Positions 53,467 through 62,569 of a stretch of 64,000 bases of DNA are shown here, piece after piece. Under the pieces are notes generated by a model. It saw nothing but the letters and a program-made list of their open reading frames with translations. It did not search any database and was not told the origin of the DNA. A program made the translations under genes and the position numbers. Every line of letters starts with the position of its first letter. Position 1 is the first letter of the stretch. The DNA comes from Conyzicola nivalis_A (GTDB taxonomy: Bacteria > Actinomycetota > Actinomycetes > Actinomycetales > Microbacteriaceae): the NCBI RefSeq assembly GCF_040548875.1, contig NZ_JBEPSJ010000001.1, positions 1,488,001 to 1,552,000 of the forward strand, in the 5' to 3' direction.

Positions 53467-54261
53467 ATGCGCGCGAAACTCGCCGTTCTCACAGTCGCCC
53501 TGCTCGCGCTCACCGGCTGCGGGATCTCGACCGGCAATGAGCCAGACCCCGACGGCGACGACATCACCGGCAACTGGCAGCTCACGGCCGGCACCGACCT
53601 CACCGGCACGTTCGTTCTCGACGACGTTCCCCAGCCCATCACCCTCGAGCTCTCCGGCAGCACCGCGGCGGGGCAGGCTCCGTGCAACTCCTACACGGGC
53701 GAGTTCAACGGCACGTCAGACGGCGTGGACTTCGGTCCGTTCGCCAGCACGCGAATGGCGTGCTCCCCCGACTCGGTGATGGAGCTGGAGAGCCGCTACA
53801 TCGCGGGGCTCGAGGCGGCCGACACCGCCACCGTCGACGGCTCGACACTCACCCTGAGCCTCAACGACGACGTGCTCGAGCTGGTGTTCGAGGAGGCCGT
53901 CGCCACACCGGCGGCCGACCTGGTCGGACCAACCTGGACGCTCGAGACGATCGCCGTAGGCGACACCTCCGCAAGCGTGGAGGGCGAGGCGACGCTGATC
54001 TTCGGCGAGGACGGCACCTTCCGCGGCAACGCCGGATGCCACGGCTTCTCCGGCTACTACGTCTACAAGGACGACGCCGTGAACTTCACGAACCTCGACG
54101 TCGACCACACGGAGTGCTCCGACGAGCTCGCCGCGCAGGAGACCACGGTCTTCGACATCCTCGGGCAGGGTTTTATGGCAACGATCGACGGCGACACACT
54201 CACCGCGACCAAGACCGGCGGAGACGGCGCGCTCGTCTACCGCGCGGAGGAACCGCAGTGA
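53467..54261 (+). CDS. Double META-domain lipoprotein
   Basis: 264 residues. The signal ends in LTGC (Cys18). Two META/HslJ-like beta domains follow, about 35-150 and 158-262; each has an N-terminal W-L/T start (ITGNWQLTAG, GPTWTLETIA) and a cysteine pair (APCNSYTGEF with MACSPD; GNAGCHGFSGYY with TECSDE). The GTAGGAGG site precedes the ATG. The next gene overlaps by GTGA and encodes a related single-domain protein. The function of secreted META proteins is not well defined. Confidence 0.9.
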   Translation: MRAKLAVLTVALLALTGCGISTGNEPDPDGDDITGNWQLTAGTDLTGTFVLDDVPQPITLELSGSTAAGQAPCNSYTGEFNGTSDGVDFGPFASTRMACSPDSVMELESRYIAGLEAADTATVDGSTLTLSLNDDVLELVFEEAVATPAADLVGPTWTLETIAVGDTSASVEGEATLIFGEDGTFRGNAGCHGFSGYYVYKDDAVNFTNLDVDHTECSDELAAQETTVFDILGQGFMATIDGDTLTATKTGGDGALVYRAEEPQ

Positions 54262-54734
54262 GCGGTGGGGCGCGGCTCTCGATTCTCGCGGCGGTGGCGC
54301 TCGTGGCAGCGACCCTGTCCGGCTGTGCCGCACCCGCACCCGTACCCGCAGACGACACGCAACCGGAGGCGACGGCAGTGAGCGATCTCAACGGCGAGTG
54401 GCAGCTGACCAAGGCGAGCGACGCCGACGGCGCCCTCGCGGTGAACGGGATCCCGGTGACCCTGGTGATAGCGGATGACTCGGCCTCGGGTCAGGCCCCG
54501 TGCAACAGCTACACCGGCGAGGTCGACATCGAGGGCGACTCCGTCGAGTTCGGCACCATCGCGCAGACGCTCATGGCCTGCACCGACGACGCGCGCACCG
54601 AGCTCGAGACCCGCTATCTGGCGGCGCTGGAGCAGGTGAGCGGCTCGACGCTCGCCGGCGACACCCTCACCCTGACCGGCGACTCGGTGACCCTGCAGTT
54701 CACCCTCCTGCCGAAGAAGTCGATCACCCGCTGA
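54258..54734 (+). CDS. Single META-domain lipoprotein
   Basis: 158 residues. GTG start overlapping the previous stop; signal with lipobox LSGC (Cys23). One META domain resembling the first domain of the upstream protein: LNGEWQLTKASDADGALAVN, SGQAPCNSYTGEVD, MACTDDARTELETRYL. The near identity of the APCNSYTGE block with the preceding gene points to tandem duplication. Confidence 0.9.
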   Translation: MSGGARLSILAAVALVAATLSGCAAPAPVPADDTQPEATAVSDLNGEWQLTKASDADGALAVNGIPVTLVIADDSASGQAPCNSYTGEVDIEGDSVEFGTIAQTLMACTDDARTELETRYLAALEQVSGSTLAGDTLTLTGDSVTLQFTLLPKKSITR

Positions 54735-54763
54735 TCTGTAACGCCGCCGAAACGCGCGGGCGT

Positions 54764-54769
54764 TAGCGT
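54764..54769 (+). promoter_or_regulatory. -10 hexamer TAGCGT of a leaderless gene
   Basis: TAGCGT ends six bases before the ATG at 54776. The block GTTAGCGTTGCG nearly equals the one before the RDD gene at 62556. Confidence 0.55.
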
Positions 54770-54775
54770 TGCGCC

Positions 54776-55813
54776 ATGACATTCCATGTGCCCGCCGTCG
54801 ACATCACCGCCTGGACCGCAGGCGGCTCCGACGAGGAGAGGGCGGGAGTCGCCGCCGCGATCGACGCCGCCTGCCGCGAGGTCGGATTCATCCAGATACT
54901 CGGCCACGGGATCCCGACGAGCGTCACCGACGGACTCGCTGGCGCGATGGACGACTTTTTCGCCCAGGACCTCGAGACCAAGAAGCGCAGCATCGCGCCG
55001 AAGGGGACGAACCGCGGCTACACCCCGCCGAAGGCCGAGTCGCTGAGCCTGAGCCTCGGCGTCGAGAGCGCGACGCGCATGAACGACTTCTTCGAGGCGT
55101 TCAACGTCGGGCTCGCGACATCCGACTTCCCCGGCGTCGCGCTCGACCCGATGGAGTACGCCGAGAACGTCTGGCCGGAGGTCGACGGCTACCGCGAGCG
55201 CATCGACGCGTACTTCGCGGAGGCGGGCCGCGTGGCCCGCACCCTCACCGACATCTTCGCCGCCGCGCTCGGCCTCCCCGCCGACTTCTTCGACTCCTAC
55301 ACCGACCACTCGATCGACGTGCTGCGCATGAACAACTACGCTCTCCCGCCGGGCACCGTCGACCTCGACGGCGACCTCATCGGCATGAGCGAGCACACCG
55401 ACTTCGGCATCGTCACCGTGCTGTGGGCCGACCAGGTGAAGGGCCTGCAGGTGCTCGGCGCCGACGGCTCGTGGAACGACGTGAGCCCCGCCGACGACGC
55501 CCTGCTCGTCAACCTCGGCGACCTCACCTCGCGCTGGACGAACGAGCGGTGGATGTCGACACTGCACCGGGTGAAGCCGCCGATCGTCGACGGCACCATC
55601 AACCGGCGACGCAGCGCCGCCTACTTCCATGACGGCAACGCGGATGCCACGATCGAGGCGATCGCGTCGACGATCGAGCCGGGCGGCTCGGCGCTGTATC
55701 CGCCGATCACGGTGAGCGAGCACATCAGGGCCAAGCTCGCCGGTTCTCGCGCGGGCAAGATCAACACGTCGGCGACGCGGGAGGCCGCCCGCGTGCTGGC
55801 CTCGAACGGGTAG
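54776..55813 (+). CDS. 2-oxoglutarate/Fe(II)-dependent oxygenase, isopenicillin N synthase family
   Basis: 345 residues of the double-stranded beta-helix fold. The iron ligands are His207 and Asp209 (SEHTDFG) and His264 (STLHRV); Arg278-x-Ser280 (NRRRSAAYF) binds the 2-oxoglutarate carboxylate. The N-terminal DIOX_N segment (REVGFIQILGHGIP) is intact. The substrate is unknown. It converges on the phosphoesterase gene. Confidence 0.93.
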   Translation: MTFHVPAVDITAWTAGGSDEERAGVAAAIDAACREVGFIQILGHGIPTSVTDGLAGAMDDFFAQDLETKKRSIAPKGTNRGYTPPKAESLSLSLGVESATRMNDFFEAFNVGLATSDFPGVALDPMEYAENVWPEVDGYRERIDAYFAEAGRVARTLTDIFAAALGLPADFFDSYTDHSIDVLRMNNYALPPGTVDLDGDLIGMSEHTDFGIVTVLWADQVKGLQVLGADGSWNDVSPADDALLVNLGDLTSRWTNERWMSTLHRVKPPIVDGTINRRRSAAYFHDGNADATIEAIASTIEPGGSALYPPITVSEHIRAKLAGSRAGKINTSATREAARVLASNG

Positions 55814-55873
55814 ACGGCTACAGTCCGTCGCACGACGAACCGCGACCCTCCATGTGCCCACGCGGCGACTGGG

Positions 55874-55923
55874 TGGCCAGTTGGGGCGACTTCCTGCTAC
55901 CGGAACCAGCCAGAAGTGGCCAG
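55874..55923. repeat. Structured spacer between converging genes
   Basis: GTGGCCAGTT and AGTGGCCAGT flank an imperfect hairpin with ACTTC and GAAGT arms. AACTGGCCAC also occurs at 9125. It may be a bidirectional terminator or a dispersed repeat. Confidence 0.4.
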
Positions 55924-57669
55924 TCAGCGCGCGCTGCCGAAGATCCCCGTGCCTCGCTTCATCAGCAGCTCGTAGGCCTCCTTGTAGCTGCCCGGCACAG
56001 TGTCGCCCGCCTGCCCGTACTTGGCGATCAGCATGCCGACCAACCCGACTCCGGGCGGGCTGAGCGGCCTGTCGTCCTGGCCGTCGGGCACGTGCGAGCC
56101 GCCCTCGGGGTTCGCAGGAACGTACTGGGCCACGGTCTGGGGCCAGAGCGACGGATCGCGCGGCGTTGTGAGCGTCATCGCGTTGGCCAGAGTCGGCGCC
56201 CCCGCGTCGCGCGCGGTGAGCGGCTCGAGGTCGAACCTCTCCGCGAGGGTCGCGATGACTGAGCCGTGGTGCATCGGGTCGTTCACGATCTGGCCCTTCG
56301 CCGTGTAGGCGGAGATGGCGATCGCGGGAACCCGCACCCCGAGCCGGTCGAACCGGAACCCCATCTCGGTTTTCGCACGGTCCTCCGGCGGGGTGGCGGC
56401 GGGCGGAGGCACATGGTCGTAGGTTCCGCCGTGCTCGTCGAAGGTGACCACCAGCATCGTGTTCATGGCGTTCGAGCCGGTGGGCGACGCGCTCTCGCGG
56501 ATGCTCGTGTACACCGAGCTGAGCAGCGCCTCGCCCGCCCGCACGTCGGAGACCGCGCCGCCCGCGATCACGGTGCCGTCGACATCCGTCTCGGTCATCA
56601 CTCCCACCGGCGGGTGCATGTCGTTGTGGTCGTAGATCATGCGCGGTTCGACGAACGAGTATGCGGGCAGGGTGCCCGCCGCGACGTCGTCGTGAAACTG
56701 CCGCATGGTGCGGAAATTGGTGCCGAAGTACTGCTCGAGGCTCGGGGCGTGGATGAACCCGGTCATCGACACGACCTGGCGCTCGTCGTAGTAGACGGCC
56801 CAGTCGATGCCGGCCTCGCTCAGCCGGTTGAAGATCGTCGGGGCGTCGTTCTTCGCGTCGAACCACTTGCCGTACCCGCCGTGACCGCTGTTGGTGACGT
56901 AGCCGTGCGACGTGGAGGCGTGGAAGAAGGAGCGATTGCAGAAGGTCTGCGACGGCACGGCACAGTGCCACGCGTCGAAAACCGCGAAGTTCTTCGCGAG
57001 CGTCGAGAACACGGGCAGCATGGTCGGCTCGAACGCGCCCATGATCACGTCGTACTCCTCCGGCTTCGGCTGCCTGCCCTCGTGATCGCCGAGGAAGTTG
57101 TCGACGTAGTCCTGCAGGAAGCCGGCCATGGTGGGATCGGACGCGTCCTTGGGCGCGTTGAACGGCGCCACCATCTCGGCGGCCTTCTTGCCGCGATTGC
57201 TCTCGGGGTCGACCGTGCCGAAGAGCTGTGTGTTCACATGCTGGTACTCCTCGCCCGGGTCGGGCTGCGGGCTCGAGAAGATCGTGTCGGTCGAGCCCGT
57301 GTACGGATGAACCGCGACGGTCGCACCCGAATCGAGAGCGTTTCCGTGCTCGGCCCGCAGCCCCTCGAACCGGGCGCCCGGCGGCAGGTCGCCGTCGGCG
57401 TACAGGTAGCCGAAGATGTTGTCGAACGAGCGGTTCTCGAACATCACCACGACGAGGTGATCAAAGCCGGGGCCGGCGGCCCTCGGTGGCACGGTGCCGG
57501 CGGGAGCGGGAGCCGGTGCGGGCGCGGCCTGCGACACCGCGAACGCGGCCGCGGCCGTCGCGGCGATCCCGGCCGCGCCGAACCCGGCGGCCCGCAGGAA
57601 GGTGCGTCGCGAGGCGCCGGCATCGCGACCGGACTCACCGTCGCGTCGCGCCTCGTCGTCCGTATTCAC
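55924..57669 (-). CDS. Tat-exported phosphoesterase (phospholipase C/acid phosphatase family)
   Basis: 581 residues. A twin-arginine signal with SRRTFLRAAG (Arg21-Arg22), then a hydrophobic stretch and AxA-like cleavage region. The phosphoesterase core begins FDHLVVVMFENRSFDNIFGY and includes DEHGGTYDHVPPP and the FDEHGG metal site. Members hydrolyse phospholipids or phosphomonoesters outside the cell. GTG 57669 has GGAGG five bases upstream. Confidence 0.94.
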   Translation of the reverse strand: MNTDDEARRDGESGRDAGASRRTFLRAAGFGAAGIAATAAAAFAVSQAAPAPAPAPAGTVPPRAAGPGFDHLVVVMFENRSFDNIFGYLYADGDLPPGARFEGLRAEHGNALDSGATVAVHPYTGSTDTIFSSPQPDPGEEYQHVNTQLFGTVDPESNRGKKAAEMVAPFNAPKDASDPTMAGFLQDYVDNFLGDHEGRQPKPEEYDVIMGAFEPTMLPVFSTLAKNFAVFDAWHCAVPSQTFCNRSFFHASTSHGYVTNSGHGGYGKWFDAKNDAPTIFNRLSEAGIDWAVYYDERQVVSMTGFIHAPSLEQYFGTNFRTMRQFHDDVAAGTLPAYSFVEPRMIYDHNDMHPPVGVMTETDVDGTVIAGGAVSDVRAGEALLSSVYTSIRESASPTGSNAMNTMLVVTFDEHGGTYDHVPPPAATPPEDRAKTEMGFRFDRLGVRVPAIAISAYTAKGQIVNDPMHHGSVIATLAERFDLEPLTARDAGAPTLANAMTLTTPRDPSLWPQTVAQYVPANPEGGSHVPDGQDDRPLSPPGVGLVGMLIAKYGQAGDTVPGSYKEAYELLMKRGTGIFGSAR

Positions 57670-57723
57670 CCGCCCCTCCGATCTTGACGATCAGGCTACC
57701 CGAGCGTCTCGCACCCGGTACAG

Positions 57724-58074
57724 CTATCCGGCGACGACGATGACGACCGCGACCAGCACGACGGCGTGCACGACGGCCCAGGCGAGGGTGCGGCGGCGTG
57801 GCTTGTCGGGGCGCACCGCCGGCAGGTCGCGCCAGCGGAGCACGGCGCCGGCCACTCCCACGGCGAAGATCGCGACGGGCACGAGCCAGAGCCACGTCGG
57901 GACGCTGCCCCACGGCATGAAGAGGCGTGTGCCGAACAGCACCACGGCGGCGTCCGCCGCGCCGAACACGAGCTCGAGCCGGCTCTTCGCCGCGAACGCC
58001 TTCCCCCTGGTGAGCGACCCGGCCGCGAACACCGCGGTGAAGGCGAGGGCGAGAAACCCGGTGATGTACTCCAT
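57724..58074 (-). CDS. Small four-helix membrane protein
   Basis: 116 residues with four hydrophobic helices (about 3-20, 33-48, 56-77, 95-114), family not recognised. Its ATG overlaps the stop of the serine hydrolase gene (TGATG), so it is the last member of a three-gene operon regulator-hydrolase-membrane protein. Confidence 0.75.
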   Translation of the reverse strand: MEYITGFLALAFTAVFAAGSLTRGKAFAAKSRLELVFGAADAAVVLFGTRLFMPWGSVPTWLWLVPVAIFAVGVAGAVLRWRDLPAVRPDKPRRRTLAWAVVHAVVLVAVVIVVAG

Positions 58075-59132
58075 CAGTCGTCCTCCATCAGGGCGAAGCC
58101 GAGCTCGTCGACCGAGGCGCCCGTGTTGTTCAGCACGACGACGGCACGGCCGGCGTCGCGGTCGAAGGCGACCAGGCTGGTGAACCCGCCGGTCGCCCCG
58201 TTGTGCCAGGTGACGGAGTCGGTCGTGTGCCAGGCGTACCCGATCGTGCTCGACCCTCCCGCGTCGGCGATCGGCTCGGTGGCGGCCACGCCCGGCGCGG
58301 TCTCGTCGAGCTGCGCGCGAACGTAGGCGGTCATGTCGGCGAGTGTCGAGCGCACGCTGCCCGCAGGGGCGTCGGCGCCGAGCGTCCACGGCTCGCTCGG
58401 GCGACCCGCCGCGGTGAAACCGGTCGGGGCGTCGGCGGCGAGATCGTCCGTCGACGTGGGCACGAACGAGTCGTCCATGCCGAGCGGGGCGAACACGCGT
58501 TCCTCGGCGAGCTCTTGGTAGTCGGTGCCGGCCGCCGTCGCGAGCGCCTGCCCGAGCAGCGCGAAGCCCAGGTTGGAGTAGAGGTACTCCTTCTCGCCGA
58601 GCTCCTGTTCGCTCGAGCTCGCCACGAGCTGGTCGACGGTCGAGCCGTAGGGGTCGGCGGCGCGGTAGTTGGCGACGATGGTGGGCAGAACGCGGTCGAG
58701 GGGCATTGCGAGCCGCGGCAGCCCGCTCGAGTGGGTCGCCAACTCCTCGAGGGTGACGGATGCGGCGGGGCTCGAGCCGAGCTCGAGCAGGTCGCCGAGC
58801 GGGGTCTGTGCCTCCACCTCTCCTCGGTCGATCGCGTCGGCGAGCAGCGACCCGGTCACCGTCTTCGTGACGGAGCCGATCTCGTACTCCGTGGCATCCG
58901 TCGCCCCGAAGTGCGCCTCGCGCACCGTGTCTCCGTCGATGACCGCGACGCTCACCCGGTCGCGCACGCCCGGGGTCTCGGCAAGGACGGCGCGCACCTC
59001 CTCCACGAGAGCGGAGTCGCCCCTCGACTCGGCGGAGAGCGCGGGCGGTCGCGGCATAGCCGCCGCCCCGACGGCGAAGGCGGCGACGGCCGCCGCGATC
59101 GCGACGGCGAGTGTCTTCTTCGAGCGGGTCAC
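58074..59132 (-). CDS. Serine hydrolase, class C beta-lactamase-like (CubicO group)
   Basis: 352 residues. An N-terminal signal or anchor helix (about 7-28), then the penicillin-binding fold with catalytic Ser87 and Lys90 (GSVTK), Tyr185-x-Asn187 (YSN) and the third motif HNG (WHNGATGG). These enzymes include D-amino-acid peptidases and esterases; beta-lactam resistance should not be assumed. GTG 59132 has GGAGG upstream and overlaps the regulator stop (GTGA). Confidence 0.92.
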   Translation of the reverse strand: MTRSKKTLAVAIAAAVAAFAVGAAAMPRPPALSAESRGDSALVEEVRAVLAETPGVRDRVSVAVIDGDTVREAHFGATDATEYEIGSVTKTVTGSLLADAIDRGEVEAQTPLGDLLELGSSPAASVTLEELATHSSGLPRLAMPLDRVLPTIVANYRAADPYGSTVDQLVASSSEQELGEKEYLYSNLGFALLGQALATAAGTDYQELAEERVFAPLGMDDSFVPTSTDDLAADAPTGFTAAGRPSEPWTLGADAPAGSVRSTLADMTAYVRAQLDETAPGVAATEPIADAGGSSTIGYAWHTTDSVTWHNGATGGFTSLVAFDRDAGRAVVVLNNTGASVDELGFALMEDD

Positions 59133-59638
59133 ATCGTCCTCCTTGCTGCGGAGAGGATGACGAGCAGGGGCACGACCCGCTCGGCGGGGATGGAGTAGTG
59201 GCCGCGGCCGGTGGCGACGAGCCAGCCCTGCGCGACGAGCTGGTTCAGGTGGTGATAGAGCTGCCCCGTGGTCCCCATGCCCTCGCCGGCGGAGAGCTCG
59301 GCCACCGTGGTGGCTCCGCCGATCACGGCGTGCAGCAGCGCCAGCCGCACCGGGTTGCCGAGCGCCGCGATGCTCGCCGCGACAGTGCTCCAGTCCTCTT
59401 CGAGGATGCGGTCGACGGGAAAGCCGACCTGCCACTCGACCGGACCGGCCGCGGTGCGCACGGCGCCCGCGAAGACGACGGCACCGGGGTCGCCGATGCG
59501 CTGCTTGATGCCGGTGAGGATCCACAGGGGGTCGTCGCCGCTCGGTGCGGACACGCTCGCGGCGGCGGGCTCGCGGCCCTCGAGCGCTTCGACCCGCTCG
59601 GCGAGGGCCGTCACGATCGAGCGAAGGTCGGATTCCAT
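59129..59638 (-). CDS. ArsR-like winged-helix regulator
   Basis: 169 residues. An acidic helical N-terminus is followed by a middle region of unknown type (LWILTGIKQRIGDPGAVVFA) and a C-terminal winged helix (AALGNPVRLALLHAVIGGAT, then GTTGQLYHHLNQLVAQGWL). The order is unusual since most ArsR proteins have the HTH first. It is the first gene of the serine hydrolase operon. The promoter carries a direct repeat CGTAAT-TC-CGTAAT on the minus strand, a possible target. Confidence 0.85.
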   Translation of the reverse strand: MESDLRSIVTALAERVEALEGREPAAASVSAPSGDDPLWILTGIKQRIGDPGAVVFAGAVRTAAGPVEWQVGFPVDRILEEDWSTVAASIAALGNPVRLALLHAVIGGATTVAELSAGEGMGTTGQLYHHLNQLVAQGWLVATGRGHYSIPAERVVPLLVILSAARRTM

Positions 59639-59707
59639 TTCTCCATTATTACGGAATTACGTTGTAGTTGGCAAGACGAGGGGGTTCACCCGCGTCCCGC
59701 GCGGTCG

Positions 59708-59713
59708 TACAGT
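59708..59713 (+). promoter_or_regulatory. -10 hexamer TACAGT of a leaderless gene
   Basis: TACAGT ends six bases before the ATG at 59720. Confidence 0.5.
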
Positions 59714-59719
59714 GCTGGC

Positions 59720-60109
59720 ATGAACGCGCATCTCTTCGGCTATGTCAGCTATCGGAATGCGGCGGCGGCGCTCGGCTGGCTGTCGGCCTGCGGATTCACT
59801 ATCGTGCGGCGCATCGACGACGACGCGGGCCGCGTGCTCCACGCCGAGGTTCGTCTAGGGCAGGCCGTGGTGATGGTCTCGAACAACGACGACGACTTCG
59901 ACGACACCGTGCTCGTCGACCGTCCGTCGGCGCACGGGCTGTACCTCATGGTCGACGACGTCGACGCGCTCTACGCCCGGGCGGTGGCCGCCGGCGCTAC
60001 GCCGGTCATCCCTCCCGAGGACACCGAGTGGACGACGCGGCGCGCGCGCGTGCTCGACCCCGAGGGCAACGAGTGGACCTTCGGGAGCTACGAGCCCGGT
60101 CAGCTCTGA
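59720..60109 (+). CDS. VOC family protein
   Basis: 129 residues, a single VOC unit (FGYVSYRNAAAALGWLSACG, then YLMVDDVDALYARAVAAGAT and a C-terminal VLDPEGNEWTFGSYEPG). The YRNAAAALGWL pattern is typical of the PhnB/bleomycin-resistance-like group. The function is unknown. The gene ends in a tandem CAGCTCTGAA sequence at its stop codon. Confidence 0.88.
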   Translation: MNAHLFGYVSYRNAAAALGWLSACGFTIVRRIDDDAGRVLHAEVRLGQAVVMVSNNDDDFDDTVLVDRPSAHGLYLMVDDVDALYARAVAAGATPVIPPEDTEWTTRRARVLDPEGNEWTFGSYEPGQL

Positions 60110-60143
60110 ACCCGGGCAGCTCTGAAGGCTGCTGGGCGGCGGG

Positions 60144-62453
60144 CTACTGGGTCGTCTCCGTCTCGGCGTCGGCCTCCGGAAGCGCCACCGCGTCCGGCCC
60201 GCCCTCGAGCAGACGCGCGAACTCGGCGGCGTCGAGGATGCGGATGCCGAGGTCTTCGGCCTTGCCGAGCTTCGAACCCGCGCCGGGGCCGGCCGCGACG
60301 AAGTCGGTCTTCTTCGACACGCTCGATGCGGACTTGCCGCCCGCCGCGATAATCGCCTCGACGGCGCCCTCGCGCGTGAAGCCCTCGAGGCTGCCGGTGG
60401 CCACCACCGTGATGCCGGCGAGCGGACCGTCGACCCCGCCTGCCGCGCCGGGGCCGGGGTGCCCGGGCGTCGTGAATTGCACACCGGCCGCCTCCCACCG
60501 CTCGATGATCTCGACGTGCCAATCGATCTGGAACCAGTCGATGAGCGCGTCGGCGATGATGCCGCCCACGCCGTCGACCGCCGCGAGCTCGTCGCGCGTC
60601 GCCGTGCGGATCGCGTCGAGGGAGCCGAAGTAGCCGGCGAGCGCGCGGGCCGCGACCGGACCGACGTGGCGGATGCTGAGCGCCACCAGGATGCGCCACA
60701 GCTCCTTCGTCTTCGCGAGCTCAAGCTCGGACAGCAGCTTCTCCGCCTGCGCCGACGGGTAGACGACGCGGTGGTTCTTCTTCAGTCCCGCCTTGCGACG
60801 CTCGGCCGCGTCGAGCCCGTCGGCCTCGGGCGGATACTCGATCGACACCCTCTGGAACGGGGCCCGGCGGCGCGGCGTGCCGTCGTCGTCGAGACGGTCG
60901 AGGCCGGTCTCGGCGTCTTTCACGATGACCTCGATGCCGACGATGTCTTCGATGGTCAGGTCGAACAGCCCTGCCTCGGTGACGAGCGGCGGCGTCGCCG
61001 GCACCACGGGCTGGGTGAGGGCGGCGGCCGTCACCTCGCCGAGCGCCTCGATGTCGAGGGCGCCGCGGCTGCCGACGTGCTCGACCCGCCCGCGCACCTG
61101 GGCCGGGCAGGCGCGGGCGTTGGGGCAGCGCAGGTCGATGTCGCCCTCTTTCATCGGGCGCAGCGGAGTCGAGCAGGCGGGGCACAGCGTGGGCATCACG
61201 AACGCCCGCTCGGTGCCGTCACGGAGCTCGACGACCGGCCCGAGGACCTCGGGGATCACGTCGCCCGCCTTGCGCAGCACGATGGTGTCGCCGATCAGGA
61301 CTCCCTTGGCGATCACGACCTCTTGGTTGTGCAGGGTCGCCTGGCGCACGACCGAGCCGGCGACGCGCGCCGGCTCCATCACGGCGAACGGGGTCGCGCG
61401 GCCGGTGCGGCCCACGCTCACGACGATGTCGAGCAGCTTGGTCTGCACCTGCTCGGGCGGGTACTTGTAAGCGATCGCCCAGCGCGGCGCACGGCTCGTG
61501 GCGCCGAGCTCGTCGTGCAGCTCCAGCTCGTCTACCTTGACGACGATGCCGTCGATCTCGTGCTCTGGATCGCTTCGGTGTGCGCCGTAGTGCTCGATGA
61601 AGTCGACGGCCTTCGCGGCCGAGTCGACGACGGAGTAGTACGGGCTCGTCGGAAGGCGCCACTCCTTGAGCAGCTCGTACGTCTCGCTCTGTGAGGCGAC
61701 GGGAGGGTTCGGCCACGCGCCGATGCCGTGCACGAGCATGCGCAGACCGCGCAGCCTGGCGTGCATGAGTTCGAGCTGGGCGGGCGTCTTGCGCTCGCCC
61801 TTCTGTCGCAGGCTGCCGGATGCGGCGTTGCGCGGGTTCGCGAACTCGCGCTCACCCAGCTCGCGCTGTCGGGAGTTCAGGTCGGCGAAAGCCTTCACCG
61901 GGAAGAAGACCTCGCCGCGCACCTCGACGAGCGGGGGGTGCCCGGTGCCCTTGAGTCGACGCGGGATGACCTCGATGAAGGCGATGTTCTCGGTGACGTC
62001 TTCGCCGACGCGACCGTCGCCGCGGGTGGCGGCGCTGGTGAGCAGTCCGTTCTCGTAGCGCAGGTTGATGGCGAGGCCGTCGATCTTCAGCTCGCACAGG
62101 TAGTCGACCCTGCGGCCGGAGTTCTGCTCGACCTTCGCCGCCCACGCCTCGAACTCCTCGATGGAGAAGACGTTGTCGAGGCTCAGCATGCGCTCGGCGT
62201 GAACCACGGGGTCGAAGAGCGCGACATCCGCGCGTCCGCCCACGTTCTGCGTCGGCGAGTCCTGACTCTGCAGCTCGGGGAAGAGACGCTCGATCTCTTC
62301 GAGACGGTGCATCAGCCCGTCGTACTCGGCGTCGGAGACGAGGGTGGTGTCGCGGTCGTAATAGGCGTCGCGCAATTCGAGGATGCGGGTCGTCAGCTGC
62401 TGCGTCGCGGCGCGGGCGCTCTCGAGTTCGTTGGGTGCGTAGTTGTCTGCCAC
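60144..62453 (-). CDS. ligA: NAD-dependent DNA ligase
   Basis: 769 residues, standard order: Ia domain, adenylation domain with the nucleophile Lys123 (ELKIDG), OB fold, a four-cysteine zinc finger (CPAC and CPNARACPAQ), helix-hairpin-helix segments, and a C-terminal BRCT domain. An insertion of about 60 residues between zinc finger and HhH is common in related actinobacteria. The C-terminal tail is acidic. The start is GTG at 62453 with TACACT six bases upstream and no Shine-Dalgarno. Confidence 0.98.
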   Translation of the reverse strand: MADNYAPNELESARAATQQLTTRILELRDAYYDRDTTLVSDAEYDGLMHRLEEIERLFPELQSQDSPTQNVGGRADVALFDPVVHAERMLSLDNVFSIEEFEAWAAKVEQNSGRRVDYLCELKIDGLAINLRYENGLLTSAATRGDGRVGEDVTENIAFIEVIPRRLKGTGHPPLVEVRGEVFFPVKAFADLNSRQRELGEREFANPRNAASGSLRQKGERKTPAQLELMHARLRGLRMLVHGIGAWPNPPVASQSETYELLKEWRLPTSPYYSVVDSAAKAVDFIEHYGAHRSDPEHEIDGIVVKVDELELHDELGATSRAPRWAIAYKYPPEQVQTKLLDIVVSVGRTGRATPFAVMEPARVAGSVVRQATLHNQEVVIAKGVLIGDTIVLRKAGDVIPEVLGPVVELRDGTERAFVMPTLCPACSTPLRPMKEGDIDLRCPNARACPAQVRGRVEHVGSRGALDIEALGEVTAAALTQPVVPATPPLVTEAGLFDLTIEDIVGIEVIVKDAETGLDRLDDDGTPRRRAPFQRVSIEYPPEADGLDAAERRKAGLKKNHRVVYPSAQAEKLLSELELAKTKELWRILVALSIRHVGPVAARALAGYFGSLDAIRTATRDELAAVDGVGGIIADALIDWFQIDWHVEIIERWEAAGVQFTTPGHPGPGAAGGVDGPLAGITVVATGSLEGFTREGAVEAIIAAGGKSASSVSKKTDFVAAGPGAGSKLGKAEDLGIRILDAAEFARLLEGGPDAVALPEADAETETTQ

Positions 62454-62459
62454 CCCCCA

Positions 62460-62465
62460 AGTGTA
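62460..62465 (-). promoter_or_regulatory. -10 hexamer TACACT of a leaderless gene
   Basis: TACACT ends six bases before the ligA GTG at 62453. Confidence 0.5.
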
Positions 62466-62557
62466 GGCATCGCATCCGACACCCCCCGAGCGATTGACCG
62501 CGACCGAATCCGTGCCATAGAGGGGCTCGCCGGCGTATAGGTGCCGATCAGACCCGC

Positions 62558-62563
62558 TAGCGT
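62558..62563 (+). promoter_or_regulatory. -10 hexamer TAGCGT of a leaderless gene
   Basis: TAGCGT ends six bases before the RDD ATG at 62570. Confidence 0.55.
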
Positions 62564-62569
62564 TGCGGG

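Noticed and set aside
58074..59132. Beta-lactamase resistance gene
   Set aside because: The class C fold is shared with peptidases and esterases; nothing in the sequence shows beta-lactam hydrolysis.
60095..60126. Tandem CAGCTCTGAA at the end of the VOC gene as a regulatory repeat
   Set aside because: Two short copies at a stop codon are most simply a local slippage duplication.
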